In this document: positions 1 through 7,374 of the stretch, piece after piece
Numbering within the stretch: the stretch's first letter is position 1
Layout: the number at the start of each line of letters is the position of its first letter
NCBI GenBank assembly: GCA_028824715.1
Contig: JAPPCV010000044.1
Location: forward strand, 1-40,972
Reading direction: 5' to 3'
Source of the DNA: Boseongicola sp.
Lineage (GTDB): Bacteria; Pseudomonadota; Alphaproteobacteria; Rhodobacterales; Rhodobacteraceae
DNA: 40,972 bases
Made by a program: the position numbers and the translations under genes
The notes under the pieces: generated by a model
What the model was told of the DNA's origin: nothing
The model's database searches: none
Seen by the model: only the letters and a program-made list of their open reading frames with translations

Positions 1-249
1 GAGCCGGCGCAGGACCTGCTGCTCGGCGCTGTAGCTGTATCCGGCCAGTTCCGGGACCGCCTCACGGACGGCTTTCAGCTCGTTGGCCTGGTCCGTGTAG
101 CGCAGGCTCGTCCCCTGCCGGTTCCATGCCTCGATGCGCTGCTGGAGGCCCGCGTTGTAGAGGTCGCAGAAGTGTCCGAGCATGTCCGAGAGAGCCTCTT
201 CCTGCACCCTGTTCGGATAGAGCCGGTACTTGTAGCTCCTGGTCGTCAT
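1..249 (-). CDS. tnpB: TnpB (IS200/IS605-type RNA-guided nuclease), N-terminal part, runs off the left edge
   Basis: Only the first 83 codons are in the window; the gene continues beyond base 1. The protein opens MTTRSYKYRLYPNRVQEE, the typical N-terminal helix-turn-helix of TnpB/OrfB, followed by CDLYNAGLQQRIEAW and a segment ending around AEQQVLRRL, which match the conserved start of this family. TnpB proteins are RuvC-type nucleases guided by an omega-RNA from the element's other end; the RuvC and zinc-finger parts and the omega-RNA lie outside the window. The start is the ATG at 249-247, the only one that gives the canonical TnpB N-terminus. No tnpA is seen on this side, so it could be a tnpB-only (IS1341-like) element. 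Whether the full gene is intact cannot be judged. Confidence 0.85.
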   Translation of the reverse strand, partial: MTTRSYKYRLYPNRVQEEALSDMLGHFCDLYNAGLQQRIEAWNRQGTSLRYTDQANELKAVREAVPELAGYSYSAEQQVLRRL

Positions 250-312
250 CCTGCCCCTTTCCCTGCCCGGGGCGGAATGATAGGAAACGCAGGGAGGCGC
301 CGCAAGGGGGAT

Positions 313-356
313 GCACGCATTCCGCTGTCGCCTGAAGGCGACAGTTCCCTGCGTGC
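313..356. repeat. Subterminal imperfect hairpin of the IS200/IS605 left end
   Basis: An 8-bp stem CTGTCGCC/GGCGACAG (325-332 and 337-344) closes a TGAA tetraloop. A second 7-bp stem GCACGCA/TGCGTGC (313-319 and 350-356) brackets it, with a 5 x 5 internal loop between. Hairpins of this form near the ends are what TnpA (Y1 transposase) recognises in this IS family. The position between the tnpB start and the host-gene breakpoint supports the assignment. Confidence 0.7.
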
Positions 357-360
357 GATT

Positions 361-812
361 TTTATGGCGAGTGCCTTGTCAGCGGGGACAAGCCTCGGGA
401 GGCGCGCCGTGCCGCCTGCGCCAGGGATCAGCCCGAGCGAGACTTCGGGCAGGCCAAGACTCGCATTTGCCGTTGCGATCCGGTGGCTGCAGGCCAAGGC
501 GGCTTCCAGTCCGCCGCCCAGCGCGGAACCGTGGATCGCAGCCACCCATAGTTTCGAGGCGCATTCCATCCGTGCCAGCAGATCGGGCAGGTGCGGCCTG
601 ACAGGTGGTCTCCCGAATTCCCGGACATCGGCACCGGCGATAAAGGTTCGGCCGGCACAGGCGAGCACAACCGCCTTGGCGTCCGCATCGGCTTCGGTCC
701 TTTCGAACGCGTCGAGCAGGCCTTGCCGTACGGCCTGGCTTGCCGCATTGACCGGAGGGTTGTCGACTGTCACGACAGCGATGTCGACGTGACGGGAAAC
801 TCGGACGACCAT
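361..812 (-). pseudogene. Enoyl-CoA hydratase / 3-hydroxyacyl-CoA dehydrogenase (FadJ/FadB-like), 3' part lost to tnpB element
   Basis: The first ~150 residues of a crotonase-fold protein are present: NPPVNAAS near the N-terminus, the CoA oxyanion-hole segment AGRTFIAGADVREF (about residues 53-66), IHGSALGGGLE around residues 95-105, and LGLIPGAGGTARLPRLV. The gene then breaks off at the IS200/IS605 left end, so the rest of the hydratase domain and any NAD-binding dehydrogenase domain are gone. The ATG at 812 is preceded by AGGAG and lies just after the stop of the arylformamidase gene (814), so the two were co-transcribed. It probably served beta-oxidation-like steps of aromatic or glutaryl-CoA breakdown, judged from the neighbouring gcdH relic. 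FadJ-like bifunctional proteins are usually near 700 aa; the original length here is unknown. Confidence 0.8.
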
Positions 813-813
813 G

Positions 814-1632
814 TCAGTCTCCTGCAAAGGCAAGGGCAAGCGGGTGATCGGCAGCTTTCAACCCGTCGATCACGTCGAAATGGTGCCTCTCTGGGTCGAC
901 AACGAACTTCGCTTGAAGACCCTGCCCTCTCCAGGATTCAACCAATAGTGCCGACTGCCGAAGAAATTCCGGTCGCTCATAGGCCCCGACCCAGGCAGTC
1001 ACCTCGACATCTGGACCTGGCGCAGAAAGGGCCGGGCTTTCGGCCGCGGCGGTCTCCGTGTCCAGGCCGAGATCGTCATTCATGGAATGGAGCAGCAGGG
1101 GGCGCAGGTCGTGCAATCCGCTGATCGACACGACACGCTCGATCCGGGTCCGGACCTCCTGAGGCAGAGGGGAGTTCTCGCAAACCATTCTTGTGGCCAA
1201 GTGCCCGCCCGCAGAATGGCCTGCAAGCCGGACCGGACCTTCGGCCAATCCGGCGGCCGCCGAGATTGCGCGAGACACTTGTCTGGTGATGTCGGGAATG
1301 CATGCTTCGGGAGCAAGCGTGTAGCTAGGAAACGCCACGGTCCAGCCGTGCCTCAGAGCGCCTTCGGCGAGGTCGGACCAACTGGACTTGTCGAAGTCGA
1401 GCCAGTAGCCGCCGTGGATGAAGACGGCCAGCCCTCTTGGCGCGCAGGCAGGAAAGAACAGGTCGAACCTTTCCCGTGAATGCTCTCCGTAGGGCACGTC
1501 CAGTTCACACGGCGTCCGCTCCCTGAACGCCGCTGCGCGATCGGCCCACAACGATGGAAAGCGCGTGCCATCGGGAACGTAGGCCGCGTTGGAAAATGCG
1601 TCCTCCCAGTCGATGCCGACGTGGTCGATCAC
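814..1632 (-). CDS. Arylformamidase (kynurenine formamidase), alpha/beta-hydrolase type
   Basis: Predicted to hydrolyse N-formyl-L-kynurenine to kynurenine and formate, the step between KynA and KynU, both encoded about 1 kb away. The 272-aa protein has the HGGYW oxyanion motif (residues 73-77), the nucleophile elbow GHSAGGH (Ser140) and a C-terminal histidine region DPERHHFDVIDG, as in yeast BNA7/animal AFMID-type formamidases. It is not of the metal-dependent KynB cyclase-fold type. The GTG start at 1632 overlaps the TGA of the gcdH remnant (GTGA), indicating past translational coupling; a longer in-frame extension upstream lies inside gcdH and is not convincing. The gene looks intact although both neighbours in its operon are broken, so its expression may now depend on readthrough from the gcdH remnant. 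Confidence 0.82.
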   Translation of the reverse strand: MIDHVGIDWEDAFSNAAYVPDGTRFPSLWADRAAAFRERTPCELDVPYGEHSRERFDLFFPACAPRGLAVFIHGGYWLDFDKSSWSDLAEGALRHGWTVAFPSYTLAPEACIPDITRQVSRAISAAAGLAEGPVRLAGHSAGGHLATRMVCENSPLPQEVRTRIERVVSISGLHDLRPLLLHSMNDDLGLDTETAAAESPALSAPGPDVEVTAWVGAYERPEFLRQSALLVESWRGQGLQAKFVVDPERHHFDVIDGLKAADHPLALAFAGD

Positions 1633-2320
1633 TGGAATGCCCGCAGACCGGCCTGACCCCGTCCAAGGTTCGGCGCGTGGGCATCGTGGGGACCTTCGTA
1701 CGCGTTGGCGGCCCCTAGGTTCATCACGTGCTGAATGGTGCCGGATTCGTCGGACACCCCGTTGGCGCCGCGCACGTCGCGCGCTTCGCGTGCGATGGGG
1801 AGGGCCTTGCCGCAATTGTTTCGCCTCATGAGGCTGACCAGCTCTGCCGAACGCCTGCGCTCTTCCATCAGGCGCCCCAAGCGCAGCGATCCCGGCAAGC
1901 CAACCAAACTGTCGGCCTGCATGTCCGCCAGTTTCTTCTGGACGAATTGCATGGCAGCATGCGGTTTTCCGAATTGCCTGCGGTCCATGGCATATTCCCG
2001 CGCCGCATGCCAGCAGGCTTCGGCCGCGCCCATAGCGCCCCGACTGATGCCGTTGCGCGCGCGCTTCACGCAGTCAAAGAGGCCGGCAAAACCTTCCACG
2101 CGGGGCAGCAGGTTCTCCTCAGGCACAATGATCTCGTTCATCTGACTCATCCCTGTCACAGAGGCCGAATGCTGAACTTCCCCTCGATCCTCGGCGCATT
2201 CAGTCCCTTCATGCCCATTGCCAGCACAAGGCCCCTGATCTTGCCGCCATGCTCATCGGACTCCCTCCAGACGACGAAAACGTCGGCAATCGAGCTGTTG
2301 GCAATCCACTTGATTTATTC
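1629..2320 (-). pseudogene. gcdH: Glutaryl-CoA dehydrogenase remnant: 5' half missing and one frameshift
   Basis: Similarity to the C-terminal ~230 residues of glutaryl-CoA dehydrogenase (FAD acyl-CoA dehydrogenase family) starts at about 2314 with [15 protein letters not shown] and [15 protein letters not shown]. The frame runs into a TGA at about 2165 and resumes one base off as [20 protein letters not shown], consistent with loss of one base near 2166-2171. After that come ISRGAMGAAEACWHAAREY, RRQFGKP, VQKKLADMQ and AYEGPHD, which keeps the position of the catalytic glutamate. The N-terminal ~200 residues are absent: the homologous sequence ends exactly where the terminal-inverted-repeat element at 2321 begins, with a stop codon in frame at 2317-2315. 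GcdH converts glutaryl-CoA to crotonyl-CoA; this copy cannot be functional. Confidence 0.85.
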
Positions 2321-2575
2321 GGGGATTATTTCGTTGACTGAAACGGCGGAACGTGCCATGGCCGTGGCAATCCGGAAGGGCGGGTTTCCCGCCGATCTTC
2401 ATCAGGATTTGGGCCAATGGCTCCGTGAAAGACCGCCGCGTGGGCGGAATGACATGACGAGGCGTCCGGGATTGGCGCATCTGCACGACGAGAGGCGTTG
2501 GGGTTGCCCACCTCACCGACCCGTGAAATCAGCCGGGGCTGGAACGACCACGTTTCAGTCAACGGTATAATTCCC
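2321..2575. mobile_element. Non-autonomous terminal-inverted-repeat element (MITE-like), copy A
   Basis: About 255 bp bounded by inverted termini: the left end contains CGTTGACTGAAAC (2332-2344) and the right end GTTTCAGTCAACG (2552-2564). The similarity extends outward to GGGGATTATTT on the left and the complement of TATAATTCCC on the right. The interior matches copy B (7117-7373) in opposite orientation, at a glance in about nine of ten bases over most of its length. No transposase is encoded. The element fills the space between the truncated gcdH and kynA, ending 12 bases before the kynA start codon. No clear target duplication is seen, which fits a deletion of flanking DNA. Confidence 0.75.
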
Positions 2576-2587
2576 AACGGATACATC

Positions 2588-3427
2588 ATGAGCACCGAAG
2601 CCCATGACCCCGGTGCAACAGGCGCGAAGATGGCCTTCAACGATGCGATGTCCTATGGCGACTACCTGCATCTTGAAGACATCCTGGCGCATCAGCACCC
2701 TCTGACCGATGCCCATGACGAGATGCTCTTCGTGATCCAGCACCAGACCAGCGAGCTCTGGATGAAACTGGCCATTCACGAATTGGTGGCAGCGCGGGAA
2801 GCTCTTCGATCGGGCGACACTGCACAGATGTTCAAGATGCTGGCGCGGGTGAGCCGGATCTTCGAACAGCTCAACAGTGCGTGGGACGTGCTGCGCACGA
2901 TGACGCCGGCGGATTACACCCGTTTTCGCGAGGCGCTCGGGGCGTCCTCAGGCCTTCAGTCCTACCAGTACCGGACGATCGAATATATCCTCGGCAACCG
3001 GAATCCCAACATGCTCAAACCGCATGAGCACCTTCCCGAGGTTCGCAAGGCCCTGTCTGACGAACTGGCCCGGCCCAGCTTCTATGACGAAGTCGTGCGA
3101 CTCTTGTTTCGCACTGTGGACGGGCACGAAGACCACTTTCCCGCCCCGAGACTGGATGCACCGCATGAGGCGGTGCCAGAGATCCAGGAAAGATGGAAGA
3201 CCGTCTATGACAACACCGAGGAGTATTGGACGTTGTATGAATTGGCCGAGAAACTCGTCGATCTGGAAGACTATTTCCGCCGCTGGCGTTTCAACCATGT
3301 CACCACTGTTGAACGGGTGATCGGTTTCAAGCGTGGTACCGGCGGCACCTCGGGTGTCCAGTACCTTCGACAAATGCTGAGCGTCGAACTCTTCCCGGAA
3401 CTCTGGCACTTGCGGGGAGAGCTCTGA
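2588..3427 (+). CDS. kynA: Tryptophan 2,3-dioxygenase
   Basis: Catalyses the haem-dependent oxidation of L-tryptophan to N-formylkynurenine, the first step of the kynurenine route. The 279-aa protein shows FVIQHQTSELWMKL, SSGLQSYQYRTIEYILGN, the haem-ligand region RRWRFNHVTTVERVIGFKRG and GTSGVQYLR, all diagnostic of KynA; the length is normal. The ATG at 2588 is chosen because family members start shortly before the MAFNDAMSYGDYL segment; the reading frame is open further upstream, but that part lies in the mobile element. There is no good Shine-Dalgarno sequence before it, only AACGGA. The stop overlaps the kynU start (TGATG). The whole promoter region has been replaced by the element at 2321-2575, whose right terminus carries a perfect TATAAT (2566-2571). 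Confidence 0.95.
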   Translation: MSTEAHDPGATGAKMAFNDAMSYGDYLHLEDILAHQHPLTDAHDEMLFVIQHQTSELWMKLAIHELVAAREALRSGDTAQMFKMLARVSRIFEQLNSAWDVLRTMTPADYTRFREALGASSGLQSYQYRTIEYILGNRNPNMLKPHEHLPEVRKALSDELARPSFYDEVVRLLFRTVDGHEDHFPAPRLDAPHEAVPEIQERWKTVYDNTEEYWTLYELAEKLVDLEDYFRRWRFNHVTTVERVIGFKRGTGGTSGVQYLRQMLSVELFPELWHLRGEL

Positions 3428-4611
3428 TGCTGCCAAGAAAGGACCGCTTCGAAATCCCTGACGGGGTGATCTATCTTGACGGCAATTCGCTGGGGCCACT
3501 TCCGAAGGGTGCAGCGGTGCGCGCTAGCGAGGTGGTTGCGCAAGAATGGGGAAATGAGCTCATCCGGGCCTGGAACACGGCTGACTGGATTTCCCTGCCC
3601 AAAAGGGTGGGCGACCGGATCGGGCGGTTGATTGGCGCCCCCGAGGGATCGATTGTCACCGGCGACACCCTTTCAATCAAGGTCTACCAGGCGCTCGCAG
3701 CGGCTCTCAAGATGCGTCCTGAACGGCGGGTTGTGCTGTCTGACAACGGCAACTTTCCAACCGATCTCTACATGGCGCAGGGGCTGATGGGCACCATCGA
3801 CAAAGGCCATGAATTGCGAACGCCCGCACCTGAGGCTGTCCTGGATTCGATCGGCGAAGATGTGGCCGTGGTGATGCTCACCCAGGTCGACTATCGCTCC
3901 GGCCGAATGCACGACATGGCGGCGATCACGAAAGCCGCGCATGCCGCCGGTGCGGTCATGATCTGGGATCTGGCCCACAGCGCCGGAGCCGTGCCGGTGG
4001 ACATGGCCGCCTCGAATGCCGAGTTCGCCGTGGGCTGCACCTACAAATACCTCAACGGCGGTCCCGGTGCGCCCGCCTTCATTTACGCGCGACCTGACGT
4101 CATCGAGAACGTCGAGCCCGCCATGGCAGGATGGATGGGCCATGAAGCGCCCTTTGCGATGGAGCTTGGCTATCGCCCCGCCATGTCGACCGAGCGTCTG
4201 CGCGTCGGCACGCCGCCCGTCGTGCAATTGTCAATCGTCGACGCCGCGCTAGACGTTTGGGACGGCGTGGAGATGGCCGACCTGCGTGCGGCGTCGATTG
4301 ACCTGTCGGAACTGTTCATCGCCGAGGTCGAGAGCCGCTGCCCGCAATTGACGCTTGCCTCGCCACGTGATCCGCAGCTTCGCGGTTCGCAGGTGTCCTT
4401 TGCTATCGCGCACGGCTACGCGGCGATGCAGGCGCTGATCGATAGGGGCGTGATCGGCGATTTCCGCGCGCCCGACATCATGCGATTCGGGCTTGCGCCA
4501 CTCTATCTGGACAGGGACGATGTCGTGGCCGCCGTCGAGACGATTGCGGAAGTGATCAACAATGAGCTTTGGGCCGATCCGAAGTACCAAAGAGTGTCTC
4601 GAGTGACCTGA
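3427..4611 (+). CDS. kynU: Kynureninase
   Basis: A PLP enzyme that cleaves kynurenine to anthranilate and alanine. The 394-aa protein begins with the conserved IYLDGNSLGPLPK, has the PLP phosphate-binding and aspartate segments (WDLAHSAGAVPVD) and the Schiff-base lysine in CTYKYLNGGPGAP (Lys207), and ends LWADPKYQRVSRVT as usual. The start ATG shares one base with the kynA stop, so the two are translationally coupled. With the arylformamidase on the opposite strand, the window encodes the full tryptophan-to-anthranilate sequence. The 258 bases after its stop hold no recognisable gene. Confidence 0.96.
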   Translation: MLPRKDRFEIPDGVIYLDGNSLGPLPKGAAVRASEVVAQEWGNELIRAWNTADWISLPKRVGDRIGRLIGAPEGSIVTGDTLSIKVYQALAAALKMRPERRVVLSDNGNFPTDLYMAQGLMGTIDKGHELRTPAPEAVLDSIGEDVAVVMLTQVDYRSGRMHDMAAITKAAHAAGAVMIWDLAHSAGAVPVDMAASNAEFAVGCTYKYLNGGPGAPAFIYARPDVIENVEPAMAGWMGHEAPFAMELGYRPAMSTERLRVGTPPVVQLSIVDAALDVWDGVEMADLRAASIDLSELFIAEVESRCPQLTLASPRDPQLRGSQVSFAIAHGYAAMQALIDRGVIGDFRAPDIMRFGLAPLYLDRDDVVAAVETIAEVINNELWADPKYQRVSRVT

Positions 4612-4869
4612 ACCAGGAGCGGGTCGTGACCAATCCATTTGCGCAAGTCCGCTGCCGTCCGGGCGCCGCTCGCGACGCGGCTGGCGAAAGTGGATTGAGA
4701 GGCATCCATTCAAGACCCTGCTCGGTCAGCGGCGACGCTGACCGTCTGTCAGGGATGAAGGTCCAGGCAGGCGATTGCGTTTGCAGCTTCATCAACGACT
4801 TCCTGTTGAACATTGATGGAATTGAGCGAAATATGCACCATCCGGTCCTGCTAGGTCTTCACGCGATAG

Positions 4870-5277
4870 ATGCACTTTCGTTTCCCTCAAAAAGTCCTGT
4901 TCAAGCACTGCGACCCGGCGGGGATCGTGTTCTACCCTCGATTCTTCGAGATGATCAATGACGCGGTTGAGGCCATGTTCGGTGACCTGCTCCACTGGCC
5001 TTTCGAGGTGATGCATCCCGAGCATAGGGTGCCGACGGCGGCCATAAGCGTTCAGTTCAGGGCGCCGTGCCGTCATGGCGACAGGTTGGATCTGCAACTC
5101 ACCATCAAGGCCGTCGGCGGTTCGAGCCTGGCCCTTAACACCCGTGCGGTCGCAGATGGCATCCTTAGGTTCGAGGCGGATCAGACGCTGGTTTGCGTCG
5201 GCCCGGACGGGCGGCCAAGCCGATGGCCGGAGAACATTCGGCAGAAGCTCGTCTGCTTGATGGAGGGCCACTCATGA
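4870..5277 (+). CDS. Acyl-CoA thioesterase, YbgC/4-hydroxybenzoyl-CoA thioesterase family
   Basis: A 135-aa hot-dog-fold protein with HCDPAGIVFYPRFFEMIND at residues 13-31, the active-site signature of the YbgC/4HBT group, in which the aspartate is catalytic. It should hydrolyse an aromatic or short acyl-CoA. Between kynU and a RidA-like gene, a role in the CoA-dependent breakdown of anthranilate (2-aminobenzoyl-CoA route) is likely, but no ligase or hydroxylase of that route remains in the window. Its stop overlaps the next start (ATGA). The ATG at 4870 is the only start that gives a family-like N-terminus; the Shine-Dalgarno sequence is weak (AGGTC). Confidence 0.85.
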   Translation: MHFRFPQKVLFKHCDPAGIVFYPRFFEMINDAVEAMFGDLLHWPFEVMHPEHRVPTAAISVQFRAPCRHGDRLDLQLTIKAVGGSSLALNTRAVADGILRFEADQTLVCVGPDGRPSRWPENIRQKLVCLMEGHS

Positions 5278-5681
5278 AACCTGAAACGATCCACCCGGAT
5301 GGCTGGGCCCCGGCCTTGGGCTACGCAAACGGAATGCTGATGCCCGATGGCACGCTCCGTATCGGGGGACAGGTCGGCTGGGACAAGGACAAGACCTTCG
5401 TCGAGGGCGGATTCATCGCCCAAATGGAGCAGGCCCTGGCCAATGTCGCTGAAATCGTTCGCGCGGCAGGCGGCGAGGTGACGGATATCGGTCGATTGAC
5501 CTGGTTCGTCAAGGACAAGGACGCATACGTCGCTAAGCAGCGCGAAGTGGGCCAAGCTTATCGACGGGTTTTCGGCAAGCATTTCCCCGCCATGTCGATG
5601 CTGATCATCAAGGATCTGGTTGAGGACGAAGCCCTGATCGAAATCGAGGCCACGGCCTACATTTCGCGCAATGGAGCTTGA
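5274..5681 (+). CDS. RidA-family (YjgF/YER057c/UK114) protein
   Basis: A 135-aa protein of the RidA superfamily. Visible features are the N-terminal NGMLMPDGTLRIGGQVGWD, FVEGGFIAQMEQALANVAEIV and the C-terminal LVEDEALIEIEATAYI. RidA proteins deaminate reactive enamines/imines formed by PLP enzymes; members in aromatic catabolic clusters may have pathway-specific roles. It overlaps the thioesterase stop by four bases, and its start codon is fixed by that overlap. It is the last intact gene of the plus-strand kyn operon; an IS5-like relic begins about 145 bases downstream and may have replaced further genes. Confidence 0.85.
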   Translation: MKPETIHPDGWAPALGYANGMLMPDGTLRIGGQVGWDKDKTFVEGGFIAQMEQALANVAEIVRAAGGEVTDIGRLTWFVKDKDAYVAKQREVGQAYRRVFGKHFPAMSMLIIKDLVEDEALIEIEATAYISRNGA

Positions 5682-5825
5682 ATCGACAGGGGAGGGACCT
5701 GTGGCGTTCTGCGGTGTGGCGTGTTCGATGGACGCCAATTGAGATGGACCCAAGCCGGAGTGGGTCTCAGATGCAGAGGCTCACTTCGCTGGCGGTGCGT
5801 TGTCGGGGCTTCGCATCGTCCAGCA

Positions 5826-6640
5826 GGCTGCTGAAAAGTCCGCCGGAGCCAAGGGCGTGGTCGTGAATCCCTGATCTGCTGGAAATTCGTGCGGGAGGTT
5901 TCGATGCGAGGTCGGGACGAGAGCGACGACGGTCTGTTCAACTACATTGATCTGAAGGCTCTGGTGGCGTCGGATCATCTATTGCGGGCGCTACCTGCTC
6001 TGGTGACCGAGGCGATGCTGGCTCTGTTGGAGGGCTTCGAGCAGCGGCTGCACTGCGAGACCGGGCGGCTCCCAATCACGCTGGAGAAGCCGTTGCGGGC
6101 ACTTCTGCCGGGGCCTTCCAAACCATCCGTTCGGACCGCTAACTGAAGGAGCAGCCGGACCGCAACCTGCTGTTCCACTGGTTCGACGGCCTACCGGCTG
6201 ACGCACCAGGATCGGCCGTGACGGTTTCTTCGAAGAACCGCGACCGGCTTGTCACCGGCGGCGTGGCGGCGCGCTTCCCTGCGCCGAAACTGCAGGGTGA
6301 ACGGATCCAACAGCTGCAGTCGGGCGACCACTTCTGGTCGGACGGCGCGCCGGTCAAGATCTGAGCGTCAATGAGAAGCTTCCGTCGCAAGGGCCGCTGC
6401 GACCACGACCCGTTGGCCGCGCGCCACGTCCGGCACGACTGCCACAGCGAGCAGCGCTCGAACGCGAACCATTCCTCCGCCGCCGACACCGATGCGCCAC
6501 TGTTCCGCAAACGGGAGAGCCAGTCGCCCCGGCTGTCCTGCATGGGCCATCTGCTGAAGGAAAGGCCAACGCGCTGATCGTCAATGCCGCCCTGATCAGA
6601 CGCAACGGCACCGCCGAACAGGGAGCGGCGCCGGTGCGGC
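5826..6640 (+). pseudogene. IS5-like transposase relic with several frameshifts and stops
   Basis: A probable left terminus GGCTGCTGAAAAG (5826-5838) precedes an ATG at 5904 opening MRGRDESDDGLFNYIDLKAL, the typical N-terminus of IS5-group DDE transposases. Similarity continues in shifting frames: TIRSDR and LLFHWFDGLPAD near 6120-6190, SKNRDRLV near 6230, a remnant of the DGT/SMKSF region near 6340-6380, NHSSAADTDAPLFRKRES near 6468-6520, CMGHLLKE near 6540, and ALIVNAALIRRNGTAE near 6570-6620. Several in-frame stops and shifts make it inactive. The right end is not visible; it runs into an ISAs1-like relic on the other strand. Confidence 0.75.
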
Positions 6641-6664
6641 TCGGCACTGGCCCCATCACGGTCG

Positions 6665-7041
6665 CCGAGCATCCGTCGCGGTTGGCGCCCCGGATGCGCT
6701 CGCCGTCGGCGTCGAGCGCCCGGGCGACGGGAAGCCAGGGCCGGGACCAGCGGCCGACCACCTCCTCCAGCGCCTAGTGTCAACCGACTGGACGACCCGG
6801 TGGAGGGTGGACTTCGAGACCGGCTCGCGAAGCCCCGCCCTCGGGTTCCGCCACGCGCCGACAGCCCCGGCTCCTCCTCCGACAGCGCGCGCGAACTGCA
6901 CGGCGACGAGGCAGCCCCTCATGTTCGCGGGCTCGGCAAGCACGTGCACGGCGAGCGTGCAGGCCACGGTGTGCTTCTTCCCCTGCGCGCGGCGGAAGCA
7001 TCAGGAACCGCCGACAGCATGCGGCACGCGCCGCATTGCAT
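6665..7041 (-). pseudogene. ISAs1-family transposase N-terminal relic
   Basis: Read on the minus strand from about 7041: MLSAVPD, then in another frame GKKHTVACTLAVHVLAEPA and MRGCLVAVQFAR, then GAWRNPRAG, PVSKSTLHRVVQSVD, and, shifted again, VGRWSRPWLPVARALDADG and IRGANRDG. This order matches the N-terminal half of ISAs1/H-repeat-type transposases, up to the first DDE aspartate region (ALDADG...RGA). At least two frameshifts are present and the catalytic C-terminal half is missing. It faces and abuts the IS5-like relic, so one element probably inserted into the other or into its scar. Confidence 0.65.
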
Positions 7042-7116
7042 GCTTGATCGTGCCTGCAAGTCCATCTGCGGCGCGGCAAGGTCCTGATCGCCGCATTCAG
7101 CAGTCGCACTTCATTC

Positions 7117-7373
7117 GGGAATTGCACCGTTGACCGAAACGTGGTCGTTCCAGCCCCGGCTGATTTCACGGGTCGGTGAGTTTGCCGATGCAAACGCCTC
7201 TCGCCGTGCGGATGCGCCGATCCCGGACGCCTCGTCATGTCTTCCCGCCTACGCGGCGGTCGTTCACGGGGCCATTGGCCCAAATCCTGATGAAGATCGG
7301 CGGGAAACCCGTCCTTCCGGGCGGCCCCGAACATCGCAACGTTCCTCAGTTTCGGTCAACGATATGATTCCCC
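7117..7373. mobile_element. Non-autonomous terminal-inverted-repeat element (MITE-like), copy B
   Basis: A 257-bp copy of the element at 2321-2575, inverted relative to it. Its termini contain CGTTGACCGAAAC (7128-7140) and GTTTCGGTCAACG (7349-7361), extended outward by GGGAATTGCAC and the complement of ATATGATTCCCC. TTCATT occurs just outside both ends, a possible 6-bp target duplication. Both copies share the same change of T to C in both of their termini relative to each other, so the two ends of each copy stay matched. It ends one base before the stop codon of the ABC permease gene (7375). Confidence 0.75.
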
Positions 7374-7374
7374 T

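Larger units (their letters stand above)
1..365 (-). mobile_element. IS200/IS605-family element, left-end side, inserted in an acyl-CoA metabolism gene
   Basis: The tnpB start and about 115 bp upstream of it form the left end of the element. The element interrupts the neighbouring enoyl-CoA hydratase/3-hydroxyacyl-CoA dehydrogenase gene: protein similarity stops after the residues DKALA, and non-homologous sequence with a subterminal hairpin begins at about position 365. The exact junction is uncertain by roughly 15 bases. IS200/IS605 elements have hairpin ends rather than inverted repeats and make no target duplication, which fits what is seen. Confidence 0.7.

Noticed and set aside
1728-2570. 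A 280-codon plus-strand frame across the gcdH relic and element copy A
   Set aside because: It spans a pseudogene antisense and a mobile element junction, so it cannot be an evolved gene.
4612-4869. A possible small gene between kynU and the thioesterase
   Set aside because: No family resemblance, no ribosome-binding site and no coding-like pattern.
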